Shown here: one piece after another, positions 39,820-48,863 of the stretch
How positions within the stretch are numbered: position 1 is the stretch's first letter
Layout of the letters: every line of letters begins with the position of its first letter
Assembly (NCBI GenBank): GCA_902791035.1
Contig: CADAUA010000004.1
Coordinates: 60,478 to 124,477, forward strand
Direction of reading: 5' to 3'
Source of the DNA: an uncultured Coriobacteriaceae bacterium
Lineage (GTDB): Bacteria > Actinomycetota > Coriobacteriia > Coriobacteriales > Atopobiaceae
DNA: 64,000 bases
The notes under the pieces: model-generated
The model's input: the letters and a program-made list of their open reading frames with translations, nothing else
What the model was told of the DNA's origin: nothing
Database searches by the model: none
Made by a program: the position numbers and the translations under genes

Positions 39820-42171
39820 ATGCCTGACGCAGATGACAAGGCCAGCAAGGACAAGAACACGCCAGAAGGGGCCACACCCGAGAGCGACCAGCCCGACGAG
39901 GAGCGCCACGGCCTTCTCTCCAGCCTCTTCCTCTCGCTCGTGGGGTCGGAGGACGACCCGACATCCCAGCCGGACGATGCCGCGACCGGCTCAGCGACGC
40001 CCGAGACCGAAGACGCGGCCGCATTGCCCGCCCCCGCGCCCGGCCCCGCCCCGACCTCCCTCGACCTCCAGGCCCTCTCCATGCGGCTGGGCTCGTCCAA
40101 GGACCCCATGGCCTACCTGCGCAACCGTGTGCGCGACATCCAGTCGCGCGAGGTGGCCCTCACGGCGACCGGTACCGCGTCGGCGGTGCGTCCCCCAAGC
40201 GGCTTCGAGCGCTACCTGGCCCGCCGACTCGACGAGGCGGGCCTCCTCGCCACGGACGTGGCCCTCCCCACGGTGCAGGCCATCCGTCCACAGACGAGCA
40301 ACCTCTTCTACCTGCGCATACCCGACCAGACCATCCCCTACCTGGCCAAGCAGCGCGTCATAGCAATCGAGGCCGCCCTCAACGCGGCGCTCCTGGCAGA
40401 CGACTACCTCTCGGACGCCAACGGCGCCACCGAGGAGGAGCTGACCCGCCTGGAGCAACGCATCATGCGCTCCGTCACGGCACAGGTCCCCACGGTGGAG
40501 GACGGCGAGCCCACCCGCGACGAGGAGCGTCCCGACGGCGAGTGGGCCGTCCGCAAGGGAATCGCGACCGCCATCGAGGACTTCCAGCTCCCCTATCGCC
40601 TGAACGCTAGCTTCCGCGTGAACATGTTGGCGGGCAACGTGGCCTTCGAGCTCTCGCTCACCTCACCCGACCTCCTGCCCAAGACCTCCTACGTGGATGC
40701 CTTGGGCCTCGTGCCATCCACCGCATCCATGCGCCGCCGCACGGCCACGGAGTACAACCTGCGCGTAGGAGTCCTGCTTGCGGCGCTGGCCTTCCGCTGC
40801 TCACGCCAGGTGCGACGGGTGTGCGTGGCCGGCGTGACCGACACCGCCTCCAGCCACGCCTGCTACTTCTCGGTGAAGTTCCAACGCGAGCAGTTCGAGA
40901 TGCTCGACCTCACCCGCATCGACGACCCACTGGCCGTGTACGCCCGCGCCGGCGCGACGCTCGACGAGACCTCGGGCACCCTCTCCCCCGTCCACCAGAC
41001 CTTCCGCTTCGAGGAGGAGCGCTTCTGTCCCAGGTCCCGCTACGACACGGTTGAGACCTCGGAGCGCACCCTCCCCGAGGACCTGGCCCGCGCACTTGGG
41101 GCAAGGCGCGTCCGCGACCTGGGCATCGACGAGGCGGCCCACCGCGAGGCCATAGCCACCGAGATCTCCCGCCGCCTCACGTCCTCCACCGAGGAGAACG
41201 TCCGCACGATCCTCTCCCTGGCGCGCGACGACGCCGACCAGACGGTCCGCGACGCCGCCAACCGCACCGCACGCGCCCTTATCGACGGAACCCTGTCCGA
41301 CGACGATGCCCAGGCCATAGAGGACCTCTTCGCCCGCGGCGACACCCTCACGCAGGCGGTCCAGGCAGCAGGCAAGCGCTTCGAGGCCAAGGACCCCGCG
41401 GGGGCCATCCAGCTCCTCCAGGCGGAGCTCGAGCCCCTGGAGGTGGCGGGCACCTACGCCGACGACGCCCTCACCGAATGGCGCTCCTTCGGCTCGCCCG
41501 TGGACCGCGTGGTCTACAACCGCCTCCTGGCCTCGTGCGACAAAATCGTGAGGCTGGTACCCAACGCCTACCTGGAGGGGCTCCTGACCCTGAGCGTGGC
41601 CCAGCTCATGTCGGGCAGCGCGGAGGACGCCCTCGTCCATGCCCGACGCGCCGTGGAGGTGGCTCCCCTCAGCGTGCAGTGTCGCTTCCACCTGGCTCAC
41701 TGCCTCGAGGGCCTGGGGCGCGCCGACGAGGCGCGCGACGAGCTCTGCCGGGCCCTCCGCTACGCGCACGACCCCCAGGCCATCGGCTTCGCCTACTACC
41801 GCATGGCCTTCTTCGAGTGGCAGGCGCAGCACTTCGACGTGGCCAAGGCCTGCTACCAGCGGGCCATGCGCTTCCTGCCGGCCTCCGTGCAGATAGTGGG
41901 GACCGAGCTCCAGATGCTTGCCATCCAGGTGCCGGGCATCCTCTCGCAGGACCTCTCGAACTCGGCCGTGGAGGAGCTCCTCATGCAGGAGGGCATACCC
42001 GTGGCCCCCTCCGAGGAGGTGTCGGACGTCTTCTTCGACGGGCTCAAGGCCTCGCTCGACGCGGAGGTCTTCCCAGTGGCACGAGCCTTCATGGGAGAGC
42101 TCTGCCGCGCCACCATGAGCGACATCTACTATGGCATGGCGCGCAGCATGGAGGCGCCGCCGGACGAATAG
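39820..42171 (+). CDS. Large TPR-repeat protein of unknown function
   Basis: A 783-residue soluble-looking protein with no signal peptide. Residues 1-80 are charged and disordered-looking. The middle (about 90-500) is alpha/beta, with no domain I recognise. From about 530 to 720, helical pairs of the tetratricopeptide type are evident, for example LEGLLTLSVAQLMSGSAEDA, CRFHLAHCLEGLGRADEA and YYRMAFFEWQAQHFDVAKAC. ATG 39820 has GAGGGGAGG upstream. It stands alone between a repeat locus and the convergent lysozyme gene. TPRs suggest a scaffold or partner-binding role; nothing more specific is supported. Confidence 0.7.
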   Translation: MPDADDKASKDKNTPEGATPESDQPDEERHGLLSSLFLSLVGSEDDPTSQPDDAATGSATPETEDAAALPAPAPGPAPTSLDLQALSMRLGSSKDPMAYLRNRVRDIQSREVALTATGTASAVRPPSGFERYLARRLDEAGLLATDVALPTVQAIRPQTSNLFYLRIPDQTIPYLAKQRVIAIEAALNAALLADDYLSDANGATEEELTRLEQRIMRSVTAQVPTVEDGEPTRDEERPDGEWAVRKGIATAIEDFQLPYRLNASFRVNMLAGNVAFELSLTSPDLLPKTSYVDALGLVPSTASMRRRTATEYNLRVGVLLAALAFRCSRQVRRVCVAGVTDTASSHACYFSVKFQREQFEMLDLTRIDDPLAVYARAGATLDETSGTLSPVHQTFRFEEERFCPRSRYDTVETSERTLPEDLARALGARRVRDLGIDEAAHREAIATEISRRLTSSTEENVRTILSLARDDADQTVRDAANRTARALIDGTLSDDDAQAIEDLFARGDTLTQAVQAAGKRFEAKDPAGAIQLLQAELEPLEVAGTYADDALTEWRSFGSPVDRVVYNRLLASCDKIVRLVPNAYLEGLLTLSVAQLMSGSAEDALVHARRAVEVAPLSVQCRFHLAHCLEGLGRADEARDELCRALRYAHDPQAIGFAYYRMAFFEWQAQHFDVAKACYQRAMRFLPASVQIVGTELQMLAIQVPGILSQDLSNSAVEELLMQEGIPVAPSEEVSDVFFDGLKASLDAEVFPVARAFMGELCRATMSDIYYGMARSMEAPPDE

Positions 42172-42204
42172 TACGCCAGGCGGCCCCGGATTCCACGCCC
42201 TTGT

Positions 42205-44043
42205 CTACAGCCGGTTCCAGACACCGCTCTGGACCGCCGCCGTGCCGCCGACCACGTAGCCGGAGGTCACGCCGCCCGTGCTGCGCGAGAAGACCGCGTC
42301 GAGGGCCGTGTAGTTGGCCGTGCGGGTATCCACGAGCACGAGGATGGAGTTCTGCTTGCCCACGAGCGGGGCGGCGGCCAGGGCGTCCCAGTAGCCGTTG
42401 TTCGTCGCGATGGCCATGTGGTCGATGCCCATGCCCTCGGAGAGCTCGAAGGCGGCGAACTCCCGCGAGGTGTCCAGCGCGCTCTGTCCATAGATGACCT
42501 TGGGGTCGGTCCCGGTGGCCGTCCGAATCCTTTCGTACTCGCTCTTGGGCACCGCGTCCGGACCGCCCACGACCAGCACGCGTGTGAACTTGCCTGCAGC
42601 CATGGCCTGCAGGGTCGCATCGCTCAGGGTGTTCGTGGTCCAGTTGGTGAGGAAGATGGGGGCGTGCTTGGCATACGCGTATGGGGCGGCCGACAGCGCG
42701 TCCATATAGTCCTTGGAGGTGGCCACGATGCAGGTCTCGGACCATCCGGTGGCGCTCTTGTACACCTCGACGGCAGTATCGTCCGCTGCAGGTCCCCATA
42801 CGCGCTCGGGCTTGACGCCCGTCACGGTCTTGATGCCCTCGAGCACGCGGTCGTTGACGGCGTTCACGCCGCCCACGACCACCACCTTGCTGGGCTTGAG
42901 CCGCTGGAGGGCACGGCTGGCCTGGTCCGAGAGCGCGCTGGTGCTGGTGGTGACTATCGGCGCATCGAGGATGCCTGCCATGCCCGCCACCGAGAGGGCG
43001 TCCCAGTAGCCATCTGCGGTGGCCACGATCACGTTGCCGCCACGGTTGGCCGCGAACACGTCGTCCTTGGAGACAACGGCCTCCATGGTGTCGAGCGCGC
43101 CCATGCCGGCCACGCGCGAGAAGGACATGGTGGAGAGGTCGTAGTCCTCGTCGACGTCTATGGACGTGCCCTGCCAGTCGACGATGCCGTCCACATGCCT
43201 TTCCCAGCTGTGCTGCCAGTAGCGGCAGCGGCCCTCGTAGGTGAGCTTGGGGATCTGCGCCACCCAGCGTACCCACTGCTCGTGGATGGGGTCCGTCATG
43301 TAGTACTTGAACCAGCTCATGGCGGCGTAGACACCCGCCTCGTAGCCCCTCTCCTCCAAGTACCCGCAGAAGCCCGACGCGATGACGTCCATGTCGACCT
43401 TGGCCGTGAGCAGGTACTGGTCCTCTATGTCGTAGAAGATCGGGAGGGACGGCACATGGTCGCCCAGCAGGTCGAGCACCAGCTGGGCGTCCGCCTTGGC
43501 CTGGGCGGCATTCTCTGCGTACGTGTAGTGGTACACGCCGTAGGGCATCCCCACGCGCTCGCACTCCTGGACGTTCCGGACGAACTGGTCGTCGGCCTTC
43601 TTCACATACGATGCGGAGCTGTCACGCCAGAAGGCGTAGGAGCTGCGAAGGATCGCGAACTCCACGCCGTCCGCCTTGGCCTTGTCCCAGTCGATGGTTC
43701 CCTGGGCGTAGGACACGTCAATGCCGGTACGCGAGACAGCGGGAGTGCCGGATGCGGACGGCGCGTGGCGAGGGCCGTTGACCGTGGTGGTAGCTCCCGA
43801 GTCCGGCTCCGCGACAGGCTTGCCCTCGTCATAGCGGAAGCTCGAGGGGAGGTCGTTCTCCATGCGCCAGCGGGCATGCTCCAGGGTCTCCTCGCCAGCG
43901 GCGTCCGTGGCCACGGGCTCGCCGGACCAGTCCACGTCGGCCGCCATCGCAGCCTCGGGACGACAGAGCACGGCGCTCGTGGCCGCGCCGGCGGCCAGGC
44001 CGAGGAAGGTCCGGCGGGTCATCTTGGGCATGGAACCAGGCAT
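42205..44043 (-). CDS. Tat-exported GH25 lysozyme with three CWB2 cell-wall-binding repeats
   Basis: A 612-residue exported protein. MTRRTFLGLAAGAATSAV is a twin-arginine signal ending AMAAD. Residues about 100-300 are a GH25 N-acetylmuramidase: GIDVSYAQGTIDWDKAKADG, YGVYHYTYAENAAQA and the catalytic FYDIED. Residues about 310-612 are three CWB2 units (PF04122), each with a VIVATADGYWDALSVAG-like start and a VVVVGGVNAV-like end, anchoring the enzyme to the wall. ATG 44043 has GGAGG upstream. A role in wall turnover or daughter-cell separation is likely. Tat rather than Sec export implies folding before export. Confidence 0.92.
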   Translation of the reverse strand: MPGSMPKMTRRTFLGLAAGAATSAVLCRPEAAMAADVDWSGEPVATDAAGEETLEHARWRMENDLPSSFRYDEGKPVAEPDSGATTTVNGPRHAPSASGTPAVSRTGIDVSYAQGTIDWDKAKADGVEFAILRSSYAFWRDSSASYVKKADDQFVRNVQECERVGMPYGVYHYTYAENAAQAKADAQLVLDLLGDHVPSLPIFYDIEDQYLLTAKVDMDVIASGFCGYLEERGYEAGVYAAMSWFKYYMTDPIHEQWVRWVAQIPKLTYEGRCRYWQHSWERHVDGIVDWQGTSIDVDEDYDLSTMSFSRVAGMGALDTMEAVVSKDDVFAANRGGNVIVATADGYWDALSVAGMAGILDAPIVTTSTSALSDQASRALQRLKPSKVVVVGGVNAVNDRVLEGIKTVTGVKPERVWGPAADDTAVEVYKSATGWSETCIVATSKDYMDALSAAPYAYAKHAPIFLTNWTTNTLSDATLQAMAAGKFTRVLVVGGPDAVPKSEYERIRTATGTDPKVIYGQSALDTSREFAAFELSEGMGIDHMAIATNNGYWDALAAAPLVGKQNSILVLVDTRTANYTALDAVFSRSTGGVTSGYVVGGTAAVQSGVWNRL

Positions 44044-44116
44044 GGGGTGCCTCCAATGTGGTGCGTGATGTTACGTTTGAGCCGCTTGTGCCCTAAGAAT
44101 ATGTGATAAGTGTTCT

Positions 44117-44168
44117 GGCATACGCGCCGTTCACGGAGTGAACAGACTAAAATCGAGCGGCATACGCG
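44117..44168. promoter_or_regulatory. Operator-like block between the divergent lysozyme and HAD genes
   Basis: A direct repeat GGCATACGCG (44117-44126 and 44159-44168, 42 bp apart) brackets a perfect inverted repeat GTTCAC-GGA-GTGAAC (44129-44143) and TAAAAT (44148-44153), a likely -10 for the HAD gene. No -35 was recognised. The layout suggests control by a dimeric regulator of one or both genes. Confidence 0.5.
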
Positions 44169-44190
44169 TTCGACCCTGAAGGAGCCCCTC

Positions 44191-44868
44191 TTGCCCCACG
44201 CCACGTCATCGACCCCAACCCTCTGGCCACCAAGCTTCGATGCCGCCATATTCGACTTCGACGGCACCCTGGCCGAGACGAGCGGCCTCTGGCAGCAGGT
44301 GGATGTGGAGTTCTTCTCGCAGCGACACCTGCCCTACACGCACGATGCGCGTCTTGAGCTGACCACGCGAGGCTTCACGGACGGGGCCCAGTGGGTCATC
44401 CAGCGCTACGGACTGGACGAGACTCCCGAGGAGATCTGCGACCAGTGGAAACGCATGGGATCCGCCCTCTACGCAACGGATGTGGAGCTGCGCCCCGGCG
44501 CCGAACGCTACCTGCAGGCCCTGCGCGAGCGTGGTGTGCGGCTTGCGCTGGCAACCACGAACGCCCGGACGGTCCTTCTCTCCATGCAGCAGGTGGACGT
44601 GGAGAAGCTCTTCGACGTGGTTGTGAGCGGCACCGAGGTGCCCGTGCCCAAGCGAGAGCCGGACATCTACCTGGAGGCGGTGCGGCGGATGGGCGTGGAG
44701 CCTGCCCGCTGCATCGTCTTCGAGGACATAGTGCCCGGTATCCGGTCGGCCCGGCGCGTGGGCATGGCCACCTGCGCCGTGGCCTGCAAGGACCCCGCAC
44801 AGGACTTCCGTCTGGTGGCGGCAGAGGCGGACCTTGCCATCCGCGACTGGCGCGAGGTCATGCGGTAG
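44191..44868 (+). CDS. HAD-family phosphatase / beta-phosphoglucomutase-like
   Basis: A 225-residue HAD subfamily I enzyme: FDFDGTLAET (Asp22 and Asp24), a helical cap, LALATTNART (motif II), VPKREPDIYLEA (motif III Lys region) and IVFEDIVPGIRSARRVG (motif IV). VFEDxxxGIxSA is the ending of beta-phosphoglucomutase and sugar-phosphate phosphatase members. I start at TTG 44191, which has AAGGAG 7 bases upstream; an ATG-free longer frame begins at 44110. It is alone on its strand, divergent from the lysozyme gene. Substrate unknown. Confidence 0.82.
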   Translation: MPHATSSTPTLWPPSFDAAIFDFDGTLAETSGLWQQVDVEFFSQRHLPYTHDARLELTTRGFTDGAQWVIQRYGLDETPEEICDQWKRMGSALYATDVELRPGAERYLQALRERGVRLALATTNARTVLLSMQQVDVEKLFDVVVSGTEVPVPKREPDIYLEAVRRMGVEPARCIVFEDIVPGIRSARRVGMATCAVACKDPAQDFRLVAAEADLAIRDWREVMR

Positions 44869-44885
44869 TCTCCAACCAGGCCGGC

Positions 44886-45011
44886 ATAGCGCGCCGGATG
44901 TACCGCCGCCGCAATAGCGCGCCGGATGCACCTAGAAGAGGCCCCAGAGGGAACCAAAACGATGCAACCAGCGCGCTATCCCTGCACCTCCGGTGCAACC
45001 AGCGCGGAATC
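44886..45011. repeat. Short direct repeats with AGCGCG cores
   Basis: ATAGCGCGCCGGATG occurs at 44886-44900 and 44914-44928. Farther on, GCAACCAGCGCG occurs at 44964-44975 and 44995-45006 with partial inverse similarity (AGCGCGCTAT). It fills the convergent gap before the csp terminator. Not related to families A or B. Confidence 0.6.
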
Positions 45012-45035
45012 CCCGCGGTTGCGGCACATAACCCA

Positions 45036-45072
45036 CACAACAAAGGAGGGACTACCTTGCGGTAGCCCCTCC
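45036..45072 (-). terminator. Terminator of the cold-shock gene
   Basis: On the minus strand GGAGGGGCTACC-GCAA-GGTAGTCCCTCC (45045-45072) forms a 12-bp stem with one mismatch, capped by a tetraloop and followed by TTTGTTGTG. It begins 24 bases after the csp stop. Confidence 0.85.
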
Positions 45073-45095
45073 CCGAGTCAACGTTTGAGTTGAAG

Positions 45096-45299
45096 CTAGA
45101 TCTTGCGGACGTTGGAAGCCTGGAGCTTGCCGTTCTGACCAGTGGTGATGTCGAACTCGACGGCCTGGCCCTCATCCAGGGTCTTGAAGCCATCCATCTG
45201 GATCTCGGAGTAGTGGACGAACAGGTCGTCGCCATCCTCACGAGAGATGAAGCCATAGCCCTTGTCCGGGTTGAACCACTTAACAGTGCCCTTTGCCAT
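45096..45299 (-). CDS. Cold-shock protein (CspA family RNA chaperone)
   Basis: A 67-residue single cold-shock domain: [19 protein letters not shown] (RNP1) and DLFVHYSEI (RNP2), ending with the usual LQASNVRKI. It binds single-stranded nucleic acid and melts mRNA structure. The start at 45299 is the family N-terminus with AAAGG upstream; the longer frame is leader. It has its own promoter (45382-45410) and terminator, and a leader of about 75 nt, as is typical of csp mRNAs that are controlled after transcription. Confidence 0.95.
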   Translation of the reverse strand: MAKGTVKWFNPDKGYGFISREDGDDLFVHYSEIQMDGFKTLDEGQAVEFDITTGQNGKLQASNVRKI

Positions 45300-45381
45300 G
45301 AACGTGCCTTTCTTTCTCTGCCCCGCAGGGCAAAACACTGCGCTTGCGCGCGATACCTTGTAGCCCCGAAGAGCCACGAGG

Positions 45382-45410
45382 GATATATTACCCCAAACGC
45401 CCGCGGGCAA
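45382..45410 (-). promoter_or_regulatory. Promoter of the cold-shock gene
   Basis: On the minus strand TTGCCC (45405-45410), a 17-bp spacer and TATATC (45382-45387); each hexamer matches consensus at four positions. It predicts a start near 45375 and a leader of about 75 nt. Confidence 0.55.
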
Positions 45411-45445
45411 TCCCCTCAATCACCTTCCGGCACTCTTTCCGGATG

Positions 45446-45466
45446 AGCGGCGCATTTCCAGCCGCT
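45446..45466. other. Small hairpin upstream of the AbiF gene
   Basis: AGCGGC and GCCGCT arms (6 bp) with a 9-base loop, followed by the A-rich AACAAACAA, 91 bp upstream of the AbiF start. It could belong to a leader or a small RNA. Only this one structure is clear. Confidence 0.3.
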
Positions 45467-45557
45467 AACAAACAATCCCTTGCCATCTGCCGTAGAGTAT
45501 GCACGACCCTAGTTAGTGCGAACCATAAGTTGCCGAACAATCGAGGGGTGGCCCCAC

Positions 45558-46517
45558 ATGGAGAAGCGCTTCCGCGACCTAGACGAGCAGGTGTCCATCC
45601 TACGCCGCCGCGGCATGGAGACAGACGCCCGCACCCGCCAGGTCCTTCTCCGCGAGGGCTACTATGCGGTGATCAACGGCTACCGCAAGCCCTTCCTGGA
45701 CACCGCGGCGACCGCCCGTGCGCACGAGGACCGCTTCCTTGCCGGCACGAGCTTCGAGGACGTGTACGCCCTCTTCCGTTTTGACCGGGAGCTGCGGGCC
45801 ATCACCTTCCGCCATCTCATGGCCGTCGAGTCCCTCATGCGCTCGGTCCTCTCCTACACCTTTTGCGAGCACCACCCGGCCGTGGAGTCCTACCTTGACC
45901 GCAACTCCTACTGCACGGAGCAGGCCTACATCCGCAGGCGAGAGGAGCACGCAGGCGACCTGGACTGGATGATCCGCACGCTGGAGCATCACGCACGCGG
46001 CATCGCCGGGGACGACCCCCACGTGGGCAAGGACGTCCGCGTGGCCCACTATCGCGACAAGTACTCCTACGTGCCCCTATGGGTCCTCTTCGACGAGCTC
46101 ACCTTTGGCAACCTCAAGTACTTCTACGCCCTCATGAGAAGACCCGAGCAGCAGGAGGTCTGTCGGCGCGTGTGGGAGGCCTGCGGGCGAGAGGGCGCCT
46201 CCCCGCTCACGCGCCTGGGGCTTGCGGAGGACCTAGAGGAGATGATCGGGGTACGAAACATCTGCGCCCACGAGGAGCGGCTCTTCGACTACCAAGGACG
46301 CACGGACGACGAGGGCAAGGCCCGTGGTAGCGGCGCCGGGCACGAATCTGGCTGCGGCTATCTGCGGTTCCTGAGCGTGCTTGCGGACTACCTCACGCCG
46401 CAGGACGAGGACCGCCTGCGCGCCGAGGTACGTGACCTGGTGGCAGCATACGCGAGCGCGGACCCGCAGGTGGCAGGGGCGCTCGAGCCCTTCACCTCCG
46501 GGCTGGGGATCGGCTAG
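45558..46517 (+). CDS. AbiF/AbiD-type (Abi_2) HEPN-domain protein
   Basis: A 319-residue protein of the Abi_2 family, known from lactococcal abortive-infection systems. The N-terminus (QVSILRRRGMETD, LLREGYYAVINGYRKPFLD) and the FRFDRELRAITFRHLMAVE core are typical. R233-N-I-C-A-H238 in GVRNICAHEERLF is the Rx4H RNase motif of HEPN domains, so RNA cleavage upon phage infection is a fair inference. ATG 45558 has GAGGGGTGG upstream. It is a solo gene with no protein antitoxin next to it. Family A repeats follow it directly. Confidence 0.85.
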   Translation: MEKRFRDLDEQVSILRRRGMETDARTRQVLLREGYYAVINGYRKPFLDTAATARAHEDRFLAGTSFEDVYALFRFDRELRAITFRHLMAVESLMRSVLSYTFCEHHPAVESYLDRNSYCTEQAYIRRREEHAGDLDWMIRTLEHHARGIAGDDPHVGKDVRVAHYRDKYSYVPLWVLFDELTFGNLKYFYALMRRPEQQEVCRRVWEACGREGASPLTRLGLAEDLEEMIGVRNICAHEERLFDYQGRTDDEGKARGSGAGHESGCGYLRFLSVLADYLTPQDEDRLRAEVRDLVAAYASADPQVAGALEPFTSGLGIG

Positions 46518-46558
46518 CGGGATGGCCGGGCGGGCGGTACGGCCAGCGCGCCATCGGT

Positions 46559-46621
46559 GCCCGTTTGTGGGCCACAAATGGGCTGCGGCGGCGAGCGCCC
46601 TTTTGTCCCTCACATATGGGC
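46559..46621. repeat. Family A repeat locus 5
   Basis: Two cores of the 9-7-9 geometry, 46559-46583 (one G-T mismatch) and 46597-46621 (two mismatches), in the convergent gap after the AbiF gene. No half-site ladder is present here. Confidence 0.75.
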
Positions 46622-46660
46622 GCCAGCGGAGCGGGATACCGAACGACGACCGGACGGTTC

Positions 46661-47041
46661 CTATGCCAGGCTCTCCAGGCCCTCGGGTGCCTCGGAGAGG
46701 TCCGCGTCGAAGGACTGTGCCACCGCACGGGCCTGCACCCTGCGGATGGCGGCCACGTCTCCCTGACCCATCTCGTCGTACACCGTGGCCAGGCGCCCGA
46801 GCGAGAATGCCACGTACCCGCCCAGGCTCTGGCCCATGCCGGAGAGCAGCATCATCGTGACCAGCGAGTCCGGCGAGAGCTGCATGGCAGTCTCGGGGTC
46901 GAGCTCGATGAGGTCCGCCACCTCTCGCTCCACCTCGGTGCAGGACTCCTGGTCGTGGTGGTCGATCGCGTGCCTGAGCGAGTGCGTGACCGCGTCGCAG
47001 AACTGGCGGATGATCTCAAGGATGTAGTCGTGCTCCAGCAT
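46661..47041 (-). CDS. Small conserved helical protein of unknown function
   Basis: A 126-residue protein, mostly helical, beginning MLEHDYILEIIRQFCDAV, with an acidic middle (ESCTEVEREVADLIELDPE) and a C-terminal half that may form a TPR-like hairpin (YVAFSLGRLATVYDEMGQGD). The opening resembles DUF6483 proteins of Firmicutes, but I am not sure of that. Start ATG 47041 has GGGAGG 5 bases upstream. It lies 98 bp downstream of ruvB on the same strand, so it may be read with the ruv genes. Confidence 0.65.
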   Translation of the reverse strand: MLEHDYILEIIRQFCDAVTHSLRHAIDHHDQESCTEVEREVADLIELDPETAMQLSPDSLVTMMLLSGMGQSLGGYVAFSLGRLATVYDEMGQGDVAAIRRVQARAVAQSFDADLSEAPEGLESLA

Positions 47042-47139
47042 GGGTGCCTCCCGGCCGGTCGTGTTCGTCTGCGCCATCGTAGCGCCGCGCGCGCCCTCGT
47101 GGCATGCCGGGCCGGTAGACGGTACCGCCGGCGTCGGTC

Positions 47140-48231
47140 CTACTTGCCTGCCGGCAGGGGAATCCCCAGGTGCCGGAAGGCCTCGGGCGTGGCCTGACGG
47201 CCCTGCGGCGTGCGCACAAGAAGCCCCTGCTGCAGGAGGTAGGGCTCGTAGACGTCCTCCAGGCTCGACGGGTCCTCCCCCACCGCGCTCGCCACAGTGG
47301 TGAGGCCAACGGGCTTGCCGTGGAAGGTCCTGCAGAGTGCCGTGAGGATCCGCACGTCCATGACGTCGAGACCCAGCTCGTCGATCTCGAAGAAGGTCAG
47401 CGCCTCCTCGGCCACCTCGCGCGTGATCCTGCCGTCGGCCCGCACCTGAGCGTAGTCGCGCACACGCTTGAGCAGGCGGTTGGCCAGGCGCGGGGTGCCG
47501 CGGCTGCGGCTCGCGATCTGCCGGGCGCCCTGCTCGTCTATGTCCACACCCAGGATGCCAGCGGACCTCCTCACGATGGACATGAGCTCGTCCACCGTGT
47601 AGTAGTCCAGCCGGTAGGAGATGCCGAAGCGGTCGCGGAGCGGCCCAGTGAGAAGGCCCGTGCGGGTGGTGGCTCCTATGAGGGTGAAGTGGGGCAGGTC
47701 GATGCGGATGGACCTCGCCGCAGGCCCCTTGCCGATGATGATGTCCAGCGCGAAGTCCTCCATGGCAGGGTACAGGACCTCCTCCACCTGGTGGTTGAGG
47801 CGGTGGATCTCGTCCACGAAGAGGACGTCGCCCTCGCCGAGGTTTGTGAGGATGGCCGCGAGGTCCCCGGTGCGCTCGATGGCGGGACCGCTCGTGGTAT
47901 GGAGCTTGCCCCCCATCTCGTTTGCCACCACGCCCGCGAGCGTCGTCTTGCCCAGGCCCGGGGGGCCCGAGAAGATCACGTGGTCCAAGGGCTCGTTGCG
48001 GCTTCGCGCGGCCTGGATGAGCACGCGCAGGTTGTCGCGCACCCGGGACTGGCCCAGGTACTCGTCGAGCGTCTTGGGCCTGAGGTTCCTGTCCTGCTCC
48101 AGGTCCTCGGCCGTGAGCTCGCCCGTCACGTCGCGGGGCACGCGGTCGGACGCACGGCCACGCCCTGCCCCAGCGGCAGCCCTGCCCTTGTCCTTGTCGG
48201 CAAAGAGGTCCCCCTCAGGTGCCTCCCACAT
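47140..48231 (-). CDS. ruvB: Holliday junction branch-migration ATPase RuvB
   Basis: RuvB is the AAA+ motor that pulls DNA through the RuvA-bound Holliday junction. The 363-residue protein has a basic, Ala/Gly-rich N-terminal tail longer than in E. coli, then [11 protein letters not shown], Walker [10 protein letters not shown], Walker B VDEIHRL, sensor 1 GATTRTG, arginine finger RDRFG and a C-terminal winged helix ([13 protein letters not shown]). Its ATG shares a base with the ruvA stop (TGATG). Order is ruvC-ruvA-ruvB. Confidence 0.97.
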   Translation of the reverse strand: MWEAPEGDLFADKDKGRAAAGAGRGRASDRVPRDVTGELTAEDLEQDRNLRPKTLDEYLGQSRVRDNLRVLIQAARSRNEPLDHVIFSGPPGLGKTTLAGVVANEMGGKLHTTSGPAIERTGDLAAILTNLGEGDVLFVDEIHRLNHQVEEVLYPAMEDFALDIIIGKGPAARSIRIDLPHFTLIGATTRTGLLTGPLRDRFGISYRLDYYTVDELMSIVRRSAGILGVDIDEQGARQIASRSRGTPRLANRLLKRVRDYAQVRADGRITREVAEEALTFFEIDELGLDVMDVRILTALCRTFHGKPVGLTTVASAVGEDPSSLEDVYEPYLLQQGLLVRTPQGRQATPEAFRHLGIPLPAGK

Positions 48232-48863
48232 CAGCTACCACTCCCCAGGCGCCGCAGCGCGTAGGCCACGAGCTTCTCGATGGTGTTTGCCCCGGCATCC
48301 TCGGCGCCGTCCAAGGCGAGCTCCGCCTCCTGGGAGGTAAAGCCCATGGAGAGGAGGGCGTCCGTGGCCTCGGCCACGAGGGAACCCGCGCCGGCAGGCA
48401 GCGGGGCCTGGACCGCACCGGGTTCCTGGAGCCCTACGAGGTGCCTGAGCTCAGCGTTCTTCGAGAAGACGTCCGAGAGCTCAACCAGGAGCCTACTGGC
48501 CTTCTTGCGCCCCACGCCGGGAACCTGCGCCATGCGACCAGCGTCCTGGGTCGAGACGACCGTGGCCAGCTGGGCCGGTGTGAAGGTGGAGAGGACGGAG
48601 AGCGCCAGCTTGGGTCCCACCCCCGCGATGCCGCGGAGCTGGTCGAAGAGGGCCCGCTCCTCCCGCGTAGCGAAGCCGTAGAGCTCCATGGCGTCCTCGC
48701 GCACGATGAGACGCGTGAGGAGCGTCACCCCTGCCTCGCCTGCCCCCGGCAGGGCTGCCGCCGTGGTCGTGGGAACCCCCAACTCGTATCCCACTCCCCC
48801 TACGTCCATCACCACCGTGGTGGGGAGCACCTCCACGAGCGTCCCCGTGAGCTGCACTATCAT
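48231..48863 (-). CDS. ruvA: Holliday junction-binding protein RuvA
   Basis: RuvA binds the four-way junction as a tetramer and loads RuvB. The 210-residue protein shows the OB-fold start [19 protein letters not shown], the helix-hairpin-helix pair ([16 protein letters not shown] and [17 protein letters not shown]) and a C-terminal three-helix domain ([16 protein letters not shown]) that touches RuvB. ATG 48863 overlaps the end of ruvC by 4 bases, and the stop overlaps ruvB. Confidence 0.97.
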   Translation of the reverse strand: MIVQLTGTLVEVLPTTVVMDVGGVGYELGVPTTTAAALPGAGEAGVTLLTRLIVREDAMELYGFATREERALFDQLRGIAGVGPKLALSVLSTFTPAQLATVVSTQDAGRMAQVPGVGRKKASRLLVELSDVFSKNAELRHLVGLQEPGAVQAPLPAGAGSLVAEATDALLSMGFTSQEAELALDGAEDAGANTIEKLVAYALRRLGSGS

